A stretch of DNA of 59,840 bases from Candidatus Falkowbacteria bacterium RIFOXYA2_FULL_47_19 (GTDB lineage: Bacteria > Patescibacteriota > Patescibacteriia > Patescibacteriales > UBA12075), in the NCBI GenBank assembly GCA_001780275.1, contig MFGB01000017.1, positions 1 through 59,840 on the forward strand. Reading direction: 5' to 3'. The position numbers were made by a program, and so were the translations under genes. Shown here piece by piece: positions 10,044 to 18,574 of this stretch. Within the stretch, counting starts at the first letter, position 1; every line of letters begins with the position of its first letter. The notes beneath the pieces are model-generated. The model did not search any database. It was given only the letters and a program-made list of their open reading frames with translations, and was not told the origin of the DNA.

Positions 10044-10685
10044 ATGAAAAATAATCTTACCGAAATAATCTGGAAAAAAATAAAAATGCTGCCGGTTTTT
10101 ACCGCGGATGATCTGGTGTTTGCCGGCGCGACCAGGGGGCATTTAAATATTATTCTGTCGCGCTGGTCAAAAAGCGGAAAAATTTTTCGTTTGAAAAAGG
10201 GGATATACGGTTCAGCTGATTTTTTGAGAGAAGCCGATAAAAAGCGTATTTTGCCGGCTTTTACCGAATACGCGGCGAACGCCATTTACCCGTCTTCTTA
10301 TCTTAGTCTGGAATATGTGCTTTACGGCCATAATATCCTGACGGATATGCCGAAAAATTTCACTTCGGTATCGCTCGGTAAGACGGCTGTATTTTCCAAT
10401 ATTTTCGGCCGGTATATTTATCATAAAATAAAGAAAGATCTGTTTCTCGGATTTACCGTAGAAAATATTTCCGGACTGGCGATCCTGAAGGCGAGCCGGG
10501 CCAAGGCCCTGTTTGATTATCTATATCTGAGAAAAAATATTTTAGCCGATGAAAAAGCGGTCAGGGCGCTGCGTCTTGATCCGGACGGTTTTACGGCGAA
10601 AGACCGGGCGGAGTTTGATAAATATCTGCGCCTGGAGGGTTCGGAGAAATTAAAAAAAATAGCTTTTTATTTATGGAAACATTGA
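10044..10685 (+). CDS. AbiEi-like antitoxin (type IV toxin-antitoxin)
   Basis: A 213-residue protein with an N-terminal winged-helix region (FTADDLVFAGATRGHLNIILSRW, then KIFRLKKGIYGS), the arrangement of the AbiEi antitoxin and autorepressor, followed by the larger C-terminal domain. AbiEi-type antitoxins counteract the nucleotidyltransferase toxin without forming a stable complex and repress their own promoter. An ATG at 10023 would extend the protein by seven residues, but it lies inside the operator and upstream of the expected transcript start, so ATG 10044 is chosen. It overlaps the toxin gene by 13 bases. Confidence 0.8.
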   Translation: MKNNLTEIIWKKIKMLPVFTADDLVFAGATRGHLNIILSRWSKSGKIFRLKKGIYGSADFLREADKKRILPAFTEYAANAIYPSSYLSLEYVLYGHNILTDMPKNFTSVSLGKTAVFSNIFGRYIYHKIKKDLFLGFTVENISGLAILKASRAKALFDYLYLRKNILADEKAVRALRLDPDGFTAKDRAEFDKYLRLEGSEKLKKIAFYLWKH

Positions 10686-11497
10686 AGCCGTATCTGCGCA
10701 ACCTGACAGACGGCGCGACGTCCGCCAATAATCTTTTTAAACGCAATTTGCTCAAAGAGTACCTGCAAATCGCGGTTTTGGATTTTATTTATTCGCATCC
10801 GGAGTATAGCCGCCTGGTTTTTTACGGCGGTTCCTGCTTAGCCCAATGTTACGGCTTGCCGCGCCTGTCCGAGGATCTGGATTTCGTCGATACCGAAAAA
10901 AAAATCAAGGTCGGCGCCCTGGCGGCGGATTTGGAGAAATTCTTCCGGAATACTGATCTAAAAATGAAAGCGACCGAACAAAAATTCCGGATCTATCTTA
11001 AATTTTTTCTGCTCAAGGAATTGGGCCTGTCCGTCGGAAACGAAACCGATCAGCTGTTCGTCAAGGTCGAGATTTTTTCCGGCTTTGATTTTTGCCGGAA
11101 ATACCAAACGGAAATAAAGCCGCTGTTCAAGCATAACCGGACGGTTTTGGCTAATGTTTTTGATTTGCCGACATTAATGGCGACCAAGATCAGGGCCGTA
11201 CTCGGACGCAAATGGGAAAAAACGGATAAAAGCGGCCGGGTCATTATGCGTGTTAAGGGGCGGGATTATTTTGATCTGATGTGGTATCTGGAAAAAGGCG
11301 TTAAGCCCAATCTGGCCTGCATAGAAAGCGCGGCCGGCATGGAAGAACTGAAAGCGGACCTTTTGAAAAATGTCGAAAAACTTGACGAGCGTAGCGTCCG
11401 TCTGGATCTGGAGGCATTCATAGATGACGAAGAGTACGTGAAAAGGCTGAGTAAGAATTTAAAGAAAATTCTGGCGGCCCAGATAGAAAAAATGTAA
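10673..11497 (+). CDS. AbiEii-like nucleotidyltransferase toxin
   Basis: A 274-residue protein of the AbiEii/MenT-type nucleotidyltransferase fold. G52-G53-S54 in FYGGSCLAQCYGLPR is followed by D68-L-D70 (RLSEDLDFV), the two metal and nucleotide motifs. Further on are TKIRAVLGRK and the RDYFDLMWYL motif characteristic of these toxins. Homologues transfer nucleotides to tRNA or other targets and abort phage infection or growth. The start overlaps the antitoxin gene, giving coupled translation. The pair interrupts an otherwise continuous glycosyltransferase run, as a recently arrived defence unit would. Confidence 0.85.
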   Translation: METLKPYLRNLTDGATSANNLFKRNLLKEYLQIAVLDFIYSHPEYSRLVFYGGSCLAQCYGLPRLSEDLDFVDTEKKIKVGALAADLEKFFRNTDLKMKATEQKFRIYLKFFLLKELGLSVGNETDQLFVKVEIFSGFDFCRKYQTEIKPLFKHNRTVLANVFDLPTLMATKIRAVLGRKWEKTDKSGRVIMRVKGRDYFDLMWYLEKGVKPNLACIESAAGMEELKADLLKNVEKLDERSVRLDLEAFIDDEEYVKRLSKNLKKILAAQIEKM

Positions 11498-11504
11498 GCT
11501 TTGT

Positions 11505-11621
11505 ATGAAACTACTTATCTGCACGCAAAAAGTAGACATCAACGACGATATTCTGGGTTTTTTCCACGGCTGGATCTTGGGATTTCCGATTGCCGATTTT
11601 CGATTTTCGATTTATTTATGA
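11505..11621 (+). pseudogene. Truncated paralogue of the next GT gene (38-codon mini-ORF)
   Basis: From ATG 11505 the first 24 codons read MKLLICTQKVDINDDILGFF and then HGWI, 21 of 24 residues identical to the start of the gene at 11618 but only 54 of 72 bases identical, mostly silent changes. The reading then runs into heptamer repeats and stops at TGA 11619-11621, overlapping the ATG of the next gene (ATGA). It is therefore the 5' remnant of a diverged homologue, possibly kept as a translated leader that couples into the intact gene. Confidence 0.8.
11580..11614. repeat. Heptamer repeat at the junction of the gene remnant
   Basis: Five 7-base units: GGATTTC, CGATTGC, CGATTTT, CGATTTT, CGATTTA. 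They begin directly after the part of the mini-ORF that is homologous to the downstream gene, so they mark the break point. Confidence 0.7.
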
Positions 11622-12703
11622 AGATTTTAATTTGTACTCAAAAAGTAGATTTAAATGACGATATCCTTGGTTTTTTTCACTCTTGGATCGCCGAGTTCGT
11701 GAAGCATTGTGAAAAAGTGACGGTGATTTGTCTTTGCAGGGGGGAATATGATTTACCCGGGAATGTAAAAATATTATCGCTCGGCAAGGAAGAAAAGTCG
11801 TTATGCGTTATGCGTTATGCGTTATGCGTTACGAGATTAAAGTATATTGCGCGGTTTTATCGCTATATCTGGCGGGAGCGGAAAAATTACGATAAAATAT
11901 TTGTCCACATGAATTCAGAGTATGTCGTATTGGGCGGATGGTTGTGGAAATTGTGGAACAAAAAAATTGGTCTTTGGTATGTGCATAAGGCGATTCCGTG
12001 GCAACTCAAAATCGCGGAAAAATTCGTGGGTGTTATTTTTACGGCGTCGAGGGAGAGTTGTAATTTAGCCAGCCAGAAAATAAAAGTGGTGGGGCATGGC
12101 ATTGATTTGCGGAAATTTGAAATTAGAAATTTGAAATTAGAAATTGGAAATATATTTAAGATTATTTACGTCGGGCGGATTAGTCCGATCAAGAACCAAG
12201 AACTGTTGATAGGGGCGATTGATATTTTGCGTCGTGATACGGCGTTACCGCGTTTATCCGTGAAACTGATCGGCGGTACTATATACGAAAAAGACGAAGA
12301 GTATTTGGGTAAATTGAAAAATTTGGTTAAAGAAAAAAAATTGGGGGGTGTAGTGGAATTCGTCGGTTCGGTGCCGAATAAGGATATAAATAAATATTAC
12401 TCTGAAGCGGATCTGGCGGTTAATTTATGCCCGACCGGCGGGGTGGATAAAGCGGTTTTGGAAGCTATGGCCGCGGGTCTGCCGGTAATAGTTTTTAATA
12501 AGACGTTTGAAAATATATTAGGGGAGCATAAAGAGGAAATGATATTGCGGGAGGAGAACGCGGAGGAATTGGCGGGGAAGATTAGGGGGATTATGGGGTG
12601 GGAGGCGGAGAAAAGAGAGAGGGTTGGCGGGGATTTAAGAGGGGTGGTGGAAAAGGGGTATGGATTGGAAGGCTTGGTTAAAAAAATAAGCGAAGAGTTA
12701 TGA
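11618..12703 (+). CDS. Glycosyltransferase family 4
   Basis: A 361-residue GT-B glycosyltransferase. The N-terminal domain starts MKILICTQKVDLNDDILGFF. The C-terminal domain has IIYVGRISPIKNQELLI, VEFVGSVPNKDI and CPTGGVDKAVLEAMAAGLPVIVF, the donor-binding region. The start at ATG 11618 is set by homology with the mini-ORF upstream; a longer frame from 11501 is non-homologous. Two tandem repeats of 7-base periodicity lie inside the gene (11800-11827 and 12112-12151) and encode LCVMRYALCVTRL and FEIRNLKLEIGN. They are insertions relative to a normal GT4 and could vary in length. Confidence 0.85.
   Translation: MKILICTQKVDLNDDILGFFHSWIAEFVKHCEKVTVICLCRGEYDLPGNVKILSLGKEEKSLCVMRYALCVTRLKYIARFYRYIWRERKNYDKIFVHMNSEYVVLGGWLWKLWNKKIGLWYVHKAIPWQLKIAEKFVGVIFTASRESCNLASQKIKVVGHGIDLRKFEIRNLKLEIGNIFKIIYVGRISPIKNQELLIGAIDILRRDTALPRLSVKLIGGTIYEKDEEYLGKLKNLVKEKKLGGVVEFVGSVPNKDINKYYSEADLAVNLCPTGGVDKAVLEAMAAGLPVIVFNKTFENILGEHKEEMILREENAEELAGKIRGIMGWEAEKRERVGGDLRGVVEKGYGLEGLVKKISEEL
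11800..11827. repeat. GTTATGC heptamer repeat inside the GT gene
   Basis: Four perfect copies of GTTATGC plus a partial fifth, within the N-terminal domain of the GT4 at 11618. A change of one unit would shift the reading frame, the arrangement of a phase-variable contingency locus. Confidence 0.8.
12112..12151. repeat. 14-base tandem repeat inside the GT gene
   Basis: Two perfect copies of GAAATTTGAAATTA (12112-12125 and 12126-12139) and a partial third. The unit length is twice seven. It is translated as a surface-like stretch between the two domains of the GT4. Confidence 0.75.
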
Positions 12704-13728
12704 AGATTTGTTATTTTGGAATTTATGACCCGAACTACAGCCGCAACCGGATACTCAACGGGGGTTTAAGGGAAAACGGAGTTGAAGTTATTGAATGCCG
12801 GACGGAACTTAAGGGGGTAAAGAAATATTTTGACTTGGTTAAAAAACATTGGCGGATCAGGAAAGATTATGATGCAATGGTGGTGGGGTTTCCCGGATAT
12901 CAGGCGATGATTTTAGCCAGATTCCTGACAAGAAAAAAAATAATATTTGATGCGTTTACCTCTCTGTATGATTCTTTGGTGTTAGACAGAAAAACCGTAA
13001 ACAAAAATTCTTTGTCGGCTTATTATTATTGGCTGCTTGATTGGTTGTCTTGCGGATTGGCCGATAAAATTTTACTGGACACGAACGAACAGATTGATTA
13101 TTTCGTTGATACGTTTAAAATAAAAAAAGAAAAATTTATCCGGATTTTTGTCGGCAGTGATATAAGATTGGACGATATTAATAAAAAAAAAGAGGAGCGG
13201 GATTATTTTTTAGTAAATTTTTACGGGACAGATATTCCTCTGCAGGGAGTTGAGTATATTATTGAAGCCGCTGAATTATTAAAAAATGAAAATATCAGGT
13301 TTAGTATTATAGGCACGAAAATAAAAAAACGATACGAAAGCGGCGGGTATGCGAATATTGATTTTTTTGATAATATGGAATTTAAAGAACTTATCCGTTA
13401 TGTAGCATCAGCTGATATTAATTTAGGAATATTCGGCGGAACCGAAAAAGCGCGAAGAGTAATCCCTAATAAAGTTTACGATGCCTTAGCAGTTGGGTCA
13501 GCGATCATAACCGGAGACACGCCTGCGGCCAGAGAAATATTGAGCGATGGCGTAAATGCGGTTTTTTGCCGGATGGCCGATGCGGGGGATTTGGCCGAGA
13601 AGATTTTATTGTTAAAAAGTGATAATAATTTAAGAAATAAAATTTCACGCGATAGCCGTGATCTGTTTCAGAATTATTTACGGCCGAAACTGCTAGCCTG
13701 CCAGCTTCTTAACTTAATTAATATCTAA
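12700..13728 (+). CDS. Glycosyltransferase, GT-B type
   Basis: A 342-residue protein with a GT4-like C-terminal domain: VNFYGTDIPLQGVEYIIEAAEL, FSIIGTK, then INLGIFGGTEKARRVIPNKVYDALAVGSAIITG, which is the donor-site helix. The N-terminal half (MKICYFGIYDPNYSRNRIL, later DAMVVGFPGYQAMILARFL) is the acceptor domain. It starts with an ATGA overlap on the previous stop and is followed 4 bases later by a methyltransferase. Donor and acceptor are unknown. Confidence 0.85.
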   Translation: MKICYFGIYDPNYSRNRILNGGLRENGVEVIECRTELKGVKKYFDLVKKHWRIRKDYDAMVVGFPGYQAMILARFLTRKKIIFDAFTSLYDSLVLDRKTVNKNSLSAYYYWLLDWLSCGLADKILLDTNEQIDYFVDTFKIKKEKFIRIFVGSDIRLDDINKKKEERDYFLVNFYGTDIPLQGVEYIIEAAELLKNENIRFSIIGTKIKKRYESGGYANIDFFDNMEFKELIRYVASADINLGIFGGTEKARRVIPNKVYDALAVGSAIITGDTPAAREILSDGVNAVFCRMADAGDLAEKILLLKSDNNLRNKISRDSRDLFQNYLRPKLLACQLLNLINI

Positions 13729-13732
13729 AATT

Positions 13733-14416
13733 ATGTTTTATTTTCCTGGAACCAGAAATCCGAATTTCAAAAATTTGGAATATCTTAATTATGATAATTA
13801 TTGGGATTATCAATGTCCGGAGTTCAGGACGAAACTAAGAGAGCGTGAAGTCATGTTTATAAACCGGATAAAAGAGGGGAGCAAGGTTCTGGATATTGCC
13901 TGCGGCATGTCTCCTTTTTTACTCGAACTTAAAAAAAGAAAGAAATGCGACGTGACGGCTTATGATATATCAAAAAACGCCGTAGATGAACAGGTGAAAA
14001 GAGGCGTTAAGGGTAGGGTAGTAGATATCGGCGACCCGAAGTTTGAATTAGAAGAACAGTTTGATTATGTGGTTATGAGCGAAATCATAGAGCATTTAGT
14101 GTATCCGGAAAAATTGATAAACGCTTTAAAAAATAAAACCAAGTATATTCTAATTTCATTCCCGAACAGCGGTTTTTACAGATATCGCCTGGGCCTGATG
14201 TTTAAGGGAAGATTTTTTACCCAATGGGCTTATCATCCGTCAGAGCATTTAAGATTCTGGACGCACATTGATTTCGTAGACTGGTTGGATGCTCTGGGTA
14301 TGAATCTGGTAAAATGCGAAGCATCTAACGGATTAAGCATTGGTCCGATTAAATTATTTAATTTATGGAAAAATTTGTTCGGGCATCAGATCGTTTATTT
14401 ATGCACAAAGAAATGA
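13733..14416 (+). CDS. Class I SAM-dependent methyltransferase (MetW-like)
   Basis: A 227-residue Rossmann methyltransferase. Motif I is VLDIACGMSPFLLEL, the acidic end of strand 2 is TAYDISKNAVDEQ, and motif post-I/II is FDYVVMSEIIEHLVYPEKLI. The C-terminus has a RFFTQWAYHPSEHLRFWT segment often seen in this MetW/type-11 group. In this setting it probably O-methylates a sugar or finishes a glycan chain (inference). It lies 4 bases after the GT and 24 before a radical SAM gene. Confidence 0.85.
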   Translation: MFYFPGTRNPNFKNLEYLNYDNYWDYQCPEFRTKLREREVMFINRIKEGSKVLDIACGMSPFLLELKKRKKCDVTAYDISKNAVDEQVKRGVKGRVVDIGDPKFELEEQFDYVVMSEIIEHLVYPEKLINALKNKTKYILISFPNSGFYRYRLGLMFKGRFFTQWAYHPSEHLRFWTHIDFVDWLDALGMNLVKCEASNGLSIGPIKLFNLWKNLFGHQIVYLCTKK

Positions 14417-14440
14417 TTAATAATAAACTGGTAAATTCAA

Positions 14441-15976
14441 ATGAAGCCGATTAAAGATAAATTTGTTTTGCTTTTCAATCCGCAACCCACAAGACATGGC
14501 CGCACAGTCGCTCCATTGGGTCTTTTGGCAATTTCCGCTTATCTGGACAAGGACGGATATGACATCAGGGTGTTTCATTCTTTTCAAAAAGAGAAATGTG
14601 CGGAAATTTTAGAATATCTAAATAAGGCGATTTGTGTCGGAATAACATCCATGACCGGATATCAAATCATAGACGGATTGAATTTCGCGAGAATGGTTAG
14701 GGAAAAAAACAAAAACGTTCCAATTGTTTGGGGCGGAATTCATCCTACGATCATGCCCCTTCAAACAGCCGAACACCCCCTAGTCGATATCGTTGTCAGG
14801 GGGCAGGGCGAGGAAACTTTTTATGATTTGGTTAAGGCGCTGGATAGCGGTAGTGAATTAGAAAAAATTTCCGGAATCGTTTATAAAATAAACGGAAAAA
14901 TTATTGAAACCCCGGCCCGGGCGGCAAAAGGCCTTAATGAATTTCCGGCATTACCATATCACATTTTAGGCGACAGCATTGAAAGTTATATCTCTAAGCC
15001 CAGTATTTATGCTAAGAGGCAATTACCAATTATAACCGGAGACGGTTGTTGCTTTAATTGCGGTTTTTGCTACTTATCTTCGCCTGAGTTCAAAAGAAAG
15101 TGGACAGCATATCCGGCGGAAAGAGTAGTTGATGAAATCGAATATTTAGTCGAGAAGTATAATTTATCAGGCATAGATATCAGAGACTCTAATTTTTTTA
15201 TTGACAAAGAGAGGTCTAGAAAAATTTTTCAGGGCATAATAGAAAAAAAACTCAAAATCGCCCTTATAGACGTTAATGGCCGAGTTGATCAGCTGGTGAG
15301 ATTTGATGAAGAATATTGGAGGTTAATGGAAGCTGCCGGTGTTAAGGAAATATTAGTGGGAGCTGAATCGGGCGATCAGGAAATGCTGGATTTAATAAAA
15401 AAGGGCATCACTCCGGAAGTAACACTGGAATGTACGAAAAAGGCAAAAAAATACAATATCAATATTATCAACTCATTGATGACAAATTTTCCACCCACCA
15501 CCGACGATTCGGTTCAGATAAAAAGAGATTTGAAACGGGAATTGAATAATACTGCGGAGTTAGCTAGAAAAATGTTTGAAATAAATCCACTGACCAACAT
15601 AATGTTATTTTTTTATACGCCTTATCCGGGCACCCCTTTGTATGAGTTGTGTTTAAAGAGCGGTTTTAAAGCTCCGCAAAATTTTGAGGATTGGGGTAAT
15701 AATGATCTTAATACGCAAACGGTTCCATGGGCAGACAGGAATCATACAAATAAGGCCATATTATTAAACGATCTGTTCGTATTAAAGAAAATCACGTCAA
15801 TAGAATATTTCAAATCAAGGCAAAACACAAAATTAAAACACTATATATTAAGGTATTCAGGACTGCCCACGTTGCTTAATTGGTGGATTACTTTTAGATT
15901 GAAACATAAAATTTATTTATTTCCTTTTGAAAGAATTCTATTTTGGCTTAGCCGCCAGATAAACAAAACGAAATAG
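14441..15976 (+). CDS. B12-binding-type radical SAM protein (1 of 7)
   Basis: 511 residues. The N-terminal third has the Rossmann-like cobalamin-binding fold (PLGLLAISAYLDKDGYDI, VGITSMTGYQI, IVWGGIHPTIMP, VVRGQGEETF). The radical SAM core carries the 4Fe-4S motif C203-x3-C207-x2-C210. Downstream come the DSNFFI strand and the ILVGAESGDQEML helix typical of this family. The C-terminus is helical. The DxHxxG cobalamin motif is not visible, as is common in this group. Class B enzymes of this build methylate unactivated carbons, for example GenK on a sugar ring, and a role in altering a glycan or lipid carrier is likely but unproven. The next radical SAM gene starts 2 bases downstream. Confidence 0.9.
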   Translation: MKPIKDKFVLLFNPQPTRHGRTVAPLGLLAISAYLDKDGYDIRVFHSFQKEKCAEILEYLNKAICVGITSMTGYQIIDGLNFARMVREKNKNVPIVWGGIHPTIMPLQTAEHPLVDIVVRGQGEETFYDLVKALDSGSELEKISGIVYKINGKIIETPARAAKGLNEFPALPYHILGDSIESYISKPSIYAKRQLPIITGDGCCFNCGFCYLSSPEFKRKWTAYPAERVVDEIEYLVEKYNLSGIDIRDSNFFIDKERSRKIFQGIIEKKLKIALIDVNGRVDQLVRFDEEYWRLMEAAGVKEILVGAESGDQEMLDLIKKGITPEVTLECTKKAKKYNINIINSLMTNFPPTTDDSVQIKRDLKRELNNTAELARKMFEINPLTNIMLFFYTPYPGTPLYELCLKSGFKAPQNFEDWGNNDLNTQTVPWADRNHTNKAILLNDLFVLKKITSIEYFKSRQNTKLKHYILRYSGLPTLLNWWITFRLKHKIYLFPFERILFWLSRQINKTK

Positions 15977-15978
15977 TC

Positions 15979-17481
15979 ATGGAGCTATTTGTAAATGATA
16001 AAATATGTTTGATAACACCCCCCTCGCCTTTTTTATTGGACGAGAGGGTTTTTGTACATGTCGGGATACTAAAGGTAGCTTCAACGCTTGAGCAGCAAGG
16101 ACATCCGGTTGATTTTTTAGATTTAAGCGGTATTGATAATTATCTTGAGGTTGTGGCTGATTACTGTAAGGCCTATAAAACCAAAGTATTCGGGTTGACG
16201 GCATCAACGCCGCAAATTCCTTTTGCCGTTAAAATCGCCCAAGAAATCAGGAGTATTGCTCCTGACTGTAAGATAATTTTAGGCGGACCGCATGTTACCC
16301 TAATGAACGCCGCCAGTAAAGGAGAGTGTCGCAGGGGGATGGAGGCGGGTGACAGGGCTACACAGGATATAGAAAAACTCAAAAAAATTTTTGATGTTTT
16401 GGTTTGTGGAGACGGTGAACTAGCTATATTTGAAGCTTTGAAAATAAAATCCGGAATCATAGACGCTGACACCAGAAAATCAAAATTTTTTTTGACAAAC
16501 GAACAATTTTCAAACTTACCACTGCCTGCCCGCCACCTAGTAGACATTAATTCTTACCACTATACGATCGAAGGCAAAAGATCAACAAGTTTAATAGCTC
16601 AACTAGGATGCCCCTTTCAGTGTTCATTTTGCAGCGGCAGGAATTCCCCCTTTCTCAGGCATATCAGGCAAAGGAATTCGGATTCTATTATTGATGAAAT
16701 GAGAAATCTTTATAAAAATTATGGTTTTACGGGATTCATGTTTTATGACGACGAATTGAATGTAAATACGGGTTTAGTGGAATTGTTGGACAAGATCACT
16801 GATCTGCAGTATGAACTTGGTGAAGAATTTAGGTTAAGGGGTTTTGTGAAGGCTGAACTTTTCAATGAGAAACAGGCGTCAGCCATGTATCGCGCCGGTT
16901 TTAGGTGGTTATTAACCGGATTTGAGTCTGGTGATGAAAGAATTCTGAAAAATATCAAGAAAAAGGCGAGCGTAGCCGATAATACTAGGGCAGTAGAGAT
17001 CGCTAAGAAGTATAATTTAAAAGTAAAGGCCCTGATGTCTGTCGGGCAGGCCGGAGAAAGTCACAAAACCATTGATAATGTGAAAAAATGGCTTTTAGAT
17101 GTCCAGCCAGAAGACTTTGACTGCACTATCATTACGGTTTACCCAGGCTCTCCTTATTTTGATGATGCAATAAAAAAAGATGATCATTATGTTTATATTT
17201 CTGATGTTACCGGAGACAAATTATACCAATCCGCAGTTGATTATCACACGGAACTCGGGTATTATAAAGGCGACCCCGATGGCGGATACATTTCTTATGT
17301 ATGGACGGATCATATTTCGGCCCAAGAATTAGTAAAAGCTCGCGACGAACTGGAAAGAGAGGTTAGGGCAAAATTAAACTTACCGTTTAATCAGTCGGGA
17401 AAGGGAATCAAGTATGAACATTCAATGGGGATGGGGGGCGCTGATATTCCGGATTATATTTTTAAAAAAAGTTATAAATAA
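15979..17481 (+). CDS. B12-binding-type radical SAM protein (2 of 7)
   Basis: 500 residues with the same two-domain plan as its upstream neighbour but low similarity: an N-terminal B12-like fold (KICLITPPSPFLLDE, VFGLTASTPQI, IILGGPHVTLMN, CGDGELAIFEAL) and a radical SAM core with C211-x3-C215-x2-C218 in LGCPFQCSFCSG. LTGFESGDERIL marks the late barrel strand. A stretch at about 113-127 (ASKGECRRGMEAGDR) interrupts the B12 fold, unlike the paralogues. A tandem pair of different radical SAM enzymes suggests two successive or alternative carbon-centred reactions on the same product. Confidence 0.9.
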   Translation: MELFVNDKICLITPPSPFLLDERVFVHVGILKVASTLEQQGHPVDFLDLSGIDNYLEVVADYCKAYKTKVFGLTASTPQIPFAVKIAQEIRSIAPDCKIILGGPHVTLMNAASKGECRRGMEAGDRATQDIEKLKKIFDVLVCGDGELAIFEALKIKSGIIDADTRKSKFFLTNEQFSNLPLPARHLVDINSYHYTIEGKRSTSLIAQLGCPFQCSFCSGRNSPFLRHIRQRNSDSIIDEMRNLYKNYGFTGFMFYDDELNVNTGLVELLDKITDLQYELGEEFRLRGFVKAELFNEKQASAMYRAGFRWLLTGFESGDERILKNIKKKASVADNTRAVEIAKKYNLKVKALMSVGQAGESHKTIDNVKKWLLDVQPEDFDCTIITVYPGSPYFDDAIKKDDHYVYISDVTGDKLYQSAVDYHTELGYYKGDPDGGYISYVWTDHISAQELVKARDELEREVRAKLNLPFNQSGKGIKYEHSMGMGGADIPDYIFKKSYK

Positions 17482-17486
17482 AATAT

Positions 17487-18548
17487 ATGAAAATAATAGC
17501 CATAACTCCGGTTTCAGACAAGACTACGGTTGGTAATATGATCATACAGGGATTGAATGATTTGGGGTGTAATGTAATCGCGACCTATCCCGGGAATAGC
17601 GTGATTAATCATTATAATGATGACGATGTCGTAAGACAATCAAAAGACGCTGACTATGTTTTTGTGTTTTGGGGCAAAGAGTCAAGCTACCAGCCCGGTT
17701 TTTTTGATAAAATTGCGGGACGAAAAAAAATAGTTTATGGATTACCAAAATATTACCTGCTTGACAGAATTAACAGGCCGGAAATAACGGCGTATATAGA
17801 CGAAAGCGAGTGGACAAGCACCGGATATCCCGATACGGGCGGTGAACTGTCGCCCGCGTATTGGACGACAAACAAAAATGGCCTTTTTAGCAGGCAGAAA
17901 GTTGAGGCTAAGTATAATCCAAAGAGATGCAAGGGGGAGCCCTGGTTAAACGAAAAGATGTTAAATTCCTGCAAGTGGTACTTTAAAAGAGAGTGTTATC
18001 CGGAAGACAAGAAAATGGGAATTATTCCACTGAACGTAGGATGTTGGAATGAATACTTCAGCGGCATAGAAATTAAAAAAGATATTGATATTTTTTGTTC
18101 ATTCGGACAACTTGACACCGGTCTTCGTTATGAGGTTTTTCATTTTTGCAGAAAGCTCGCGCACGAAGGTTTTAAAGTGAAATTTGTCGGAATGGGAAAG
18201 GAAAAAGTTGATTTTCGCACCTATCAAGAATTAATAGCGAGGTCATACATCGGCCTTTCCGCCTGGGGGGCCGGAAATAGCTGTCGGAGATTATTTGAAG
18301 TTATGGCTGGAAAAACATGTTGTTTCGCACAAAAGACCGAAATAGAATTTATTCATAAGCCGGAAGACGGCGTGCACTATGTTGAATATTCAACCATGGC
18401 TGAGTTCATGGATAAGATATACCATTATCTTTATAACAAAAAAACCTGCATTGAGATTGGTCAAAAGGGATACGATTTTGTTAAAGAGTATCACGCCCCA
18501 ATTGCCAGGGTTAAGTATATGCTGGAGATTATGTCAAAAAATAAGTAG
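17487..18548 (+). CDS. CgeB-like glycosyltransferase
   Basis: A 353-residue probable GT-B enzyme. The C-terminal part (IDIFCSFGQLDTGLRYEVF, KVKFVGMGKE, SYIGLSAWGAGNSCRRLFEV and then HYVEYSTMAEFMDKIYHYL) follows the pattern of the CgeB/Glyco_trans_1_2 group: a small-residue region before RLFEVMA, then a per-protein recovery loop. The N-terminal half is poorly recognisable. It sits 5 bases after the radical SAM pair and 26 before the carbamoyltransferase. Substrates are unknown. Confidence 0.7.
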   Translation: MKIIAITPVSDKTTVGNMIIQGLNDLGCNVIATYPGNSVINHYNDDDVVRQSKDADYVFVFWGKESSYQPGFFDKIAGRKKIVYGLPKYYLLDRINRPEITAYIDESEWTSTGYPDTGGELSPAYWTTNKNGLFSRQKVEAKYNPKRCKGEPWLNEKMLNSCKWYFKRECYPEDKKMGIIPLNVGCWNEYFSGIEIKKDIDIFCSFGQLDTGLRYEVFHFCRKLAHEGFKVKFVGMGKEKVDFRTYQELIARSYIGLSAWGAGNSCRRLFEVMAGKTCCFAQKTEIEFIHKPEDGVHYVEYSTMAEFMDKIYHYLYNKKTCIEIGQKGYDFVKEYHAPIARVKYMLEIMSKNK

Positions 18549-18574
18549 AATTAATTTATTAAGCCTATCAAAGT

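Noticed and set aside
11501..11617. 39-codon N-terminal extension of the GT gene at 11618
   Set aside because: In that frame the residues have no GT similarity, while another frame of the same DNA encodes a recognisable copy of the GT start. The extension is an accident of the open frame.
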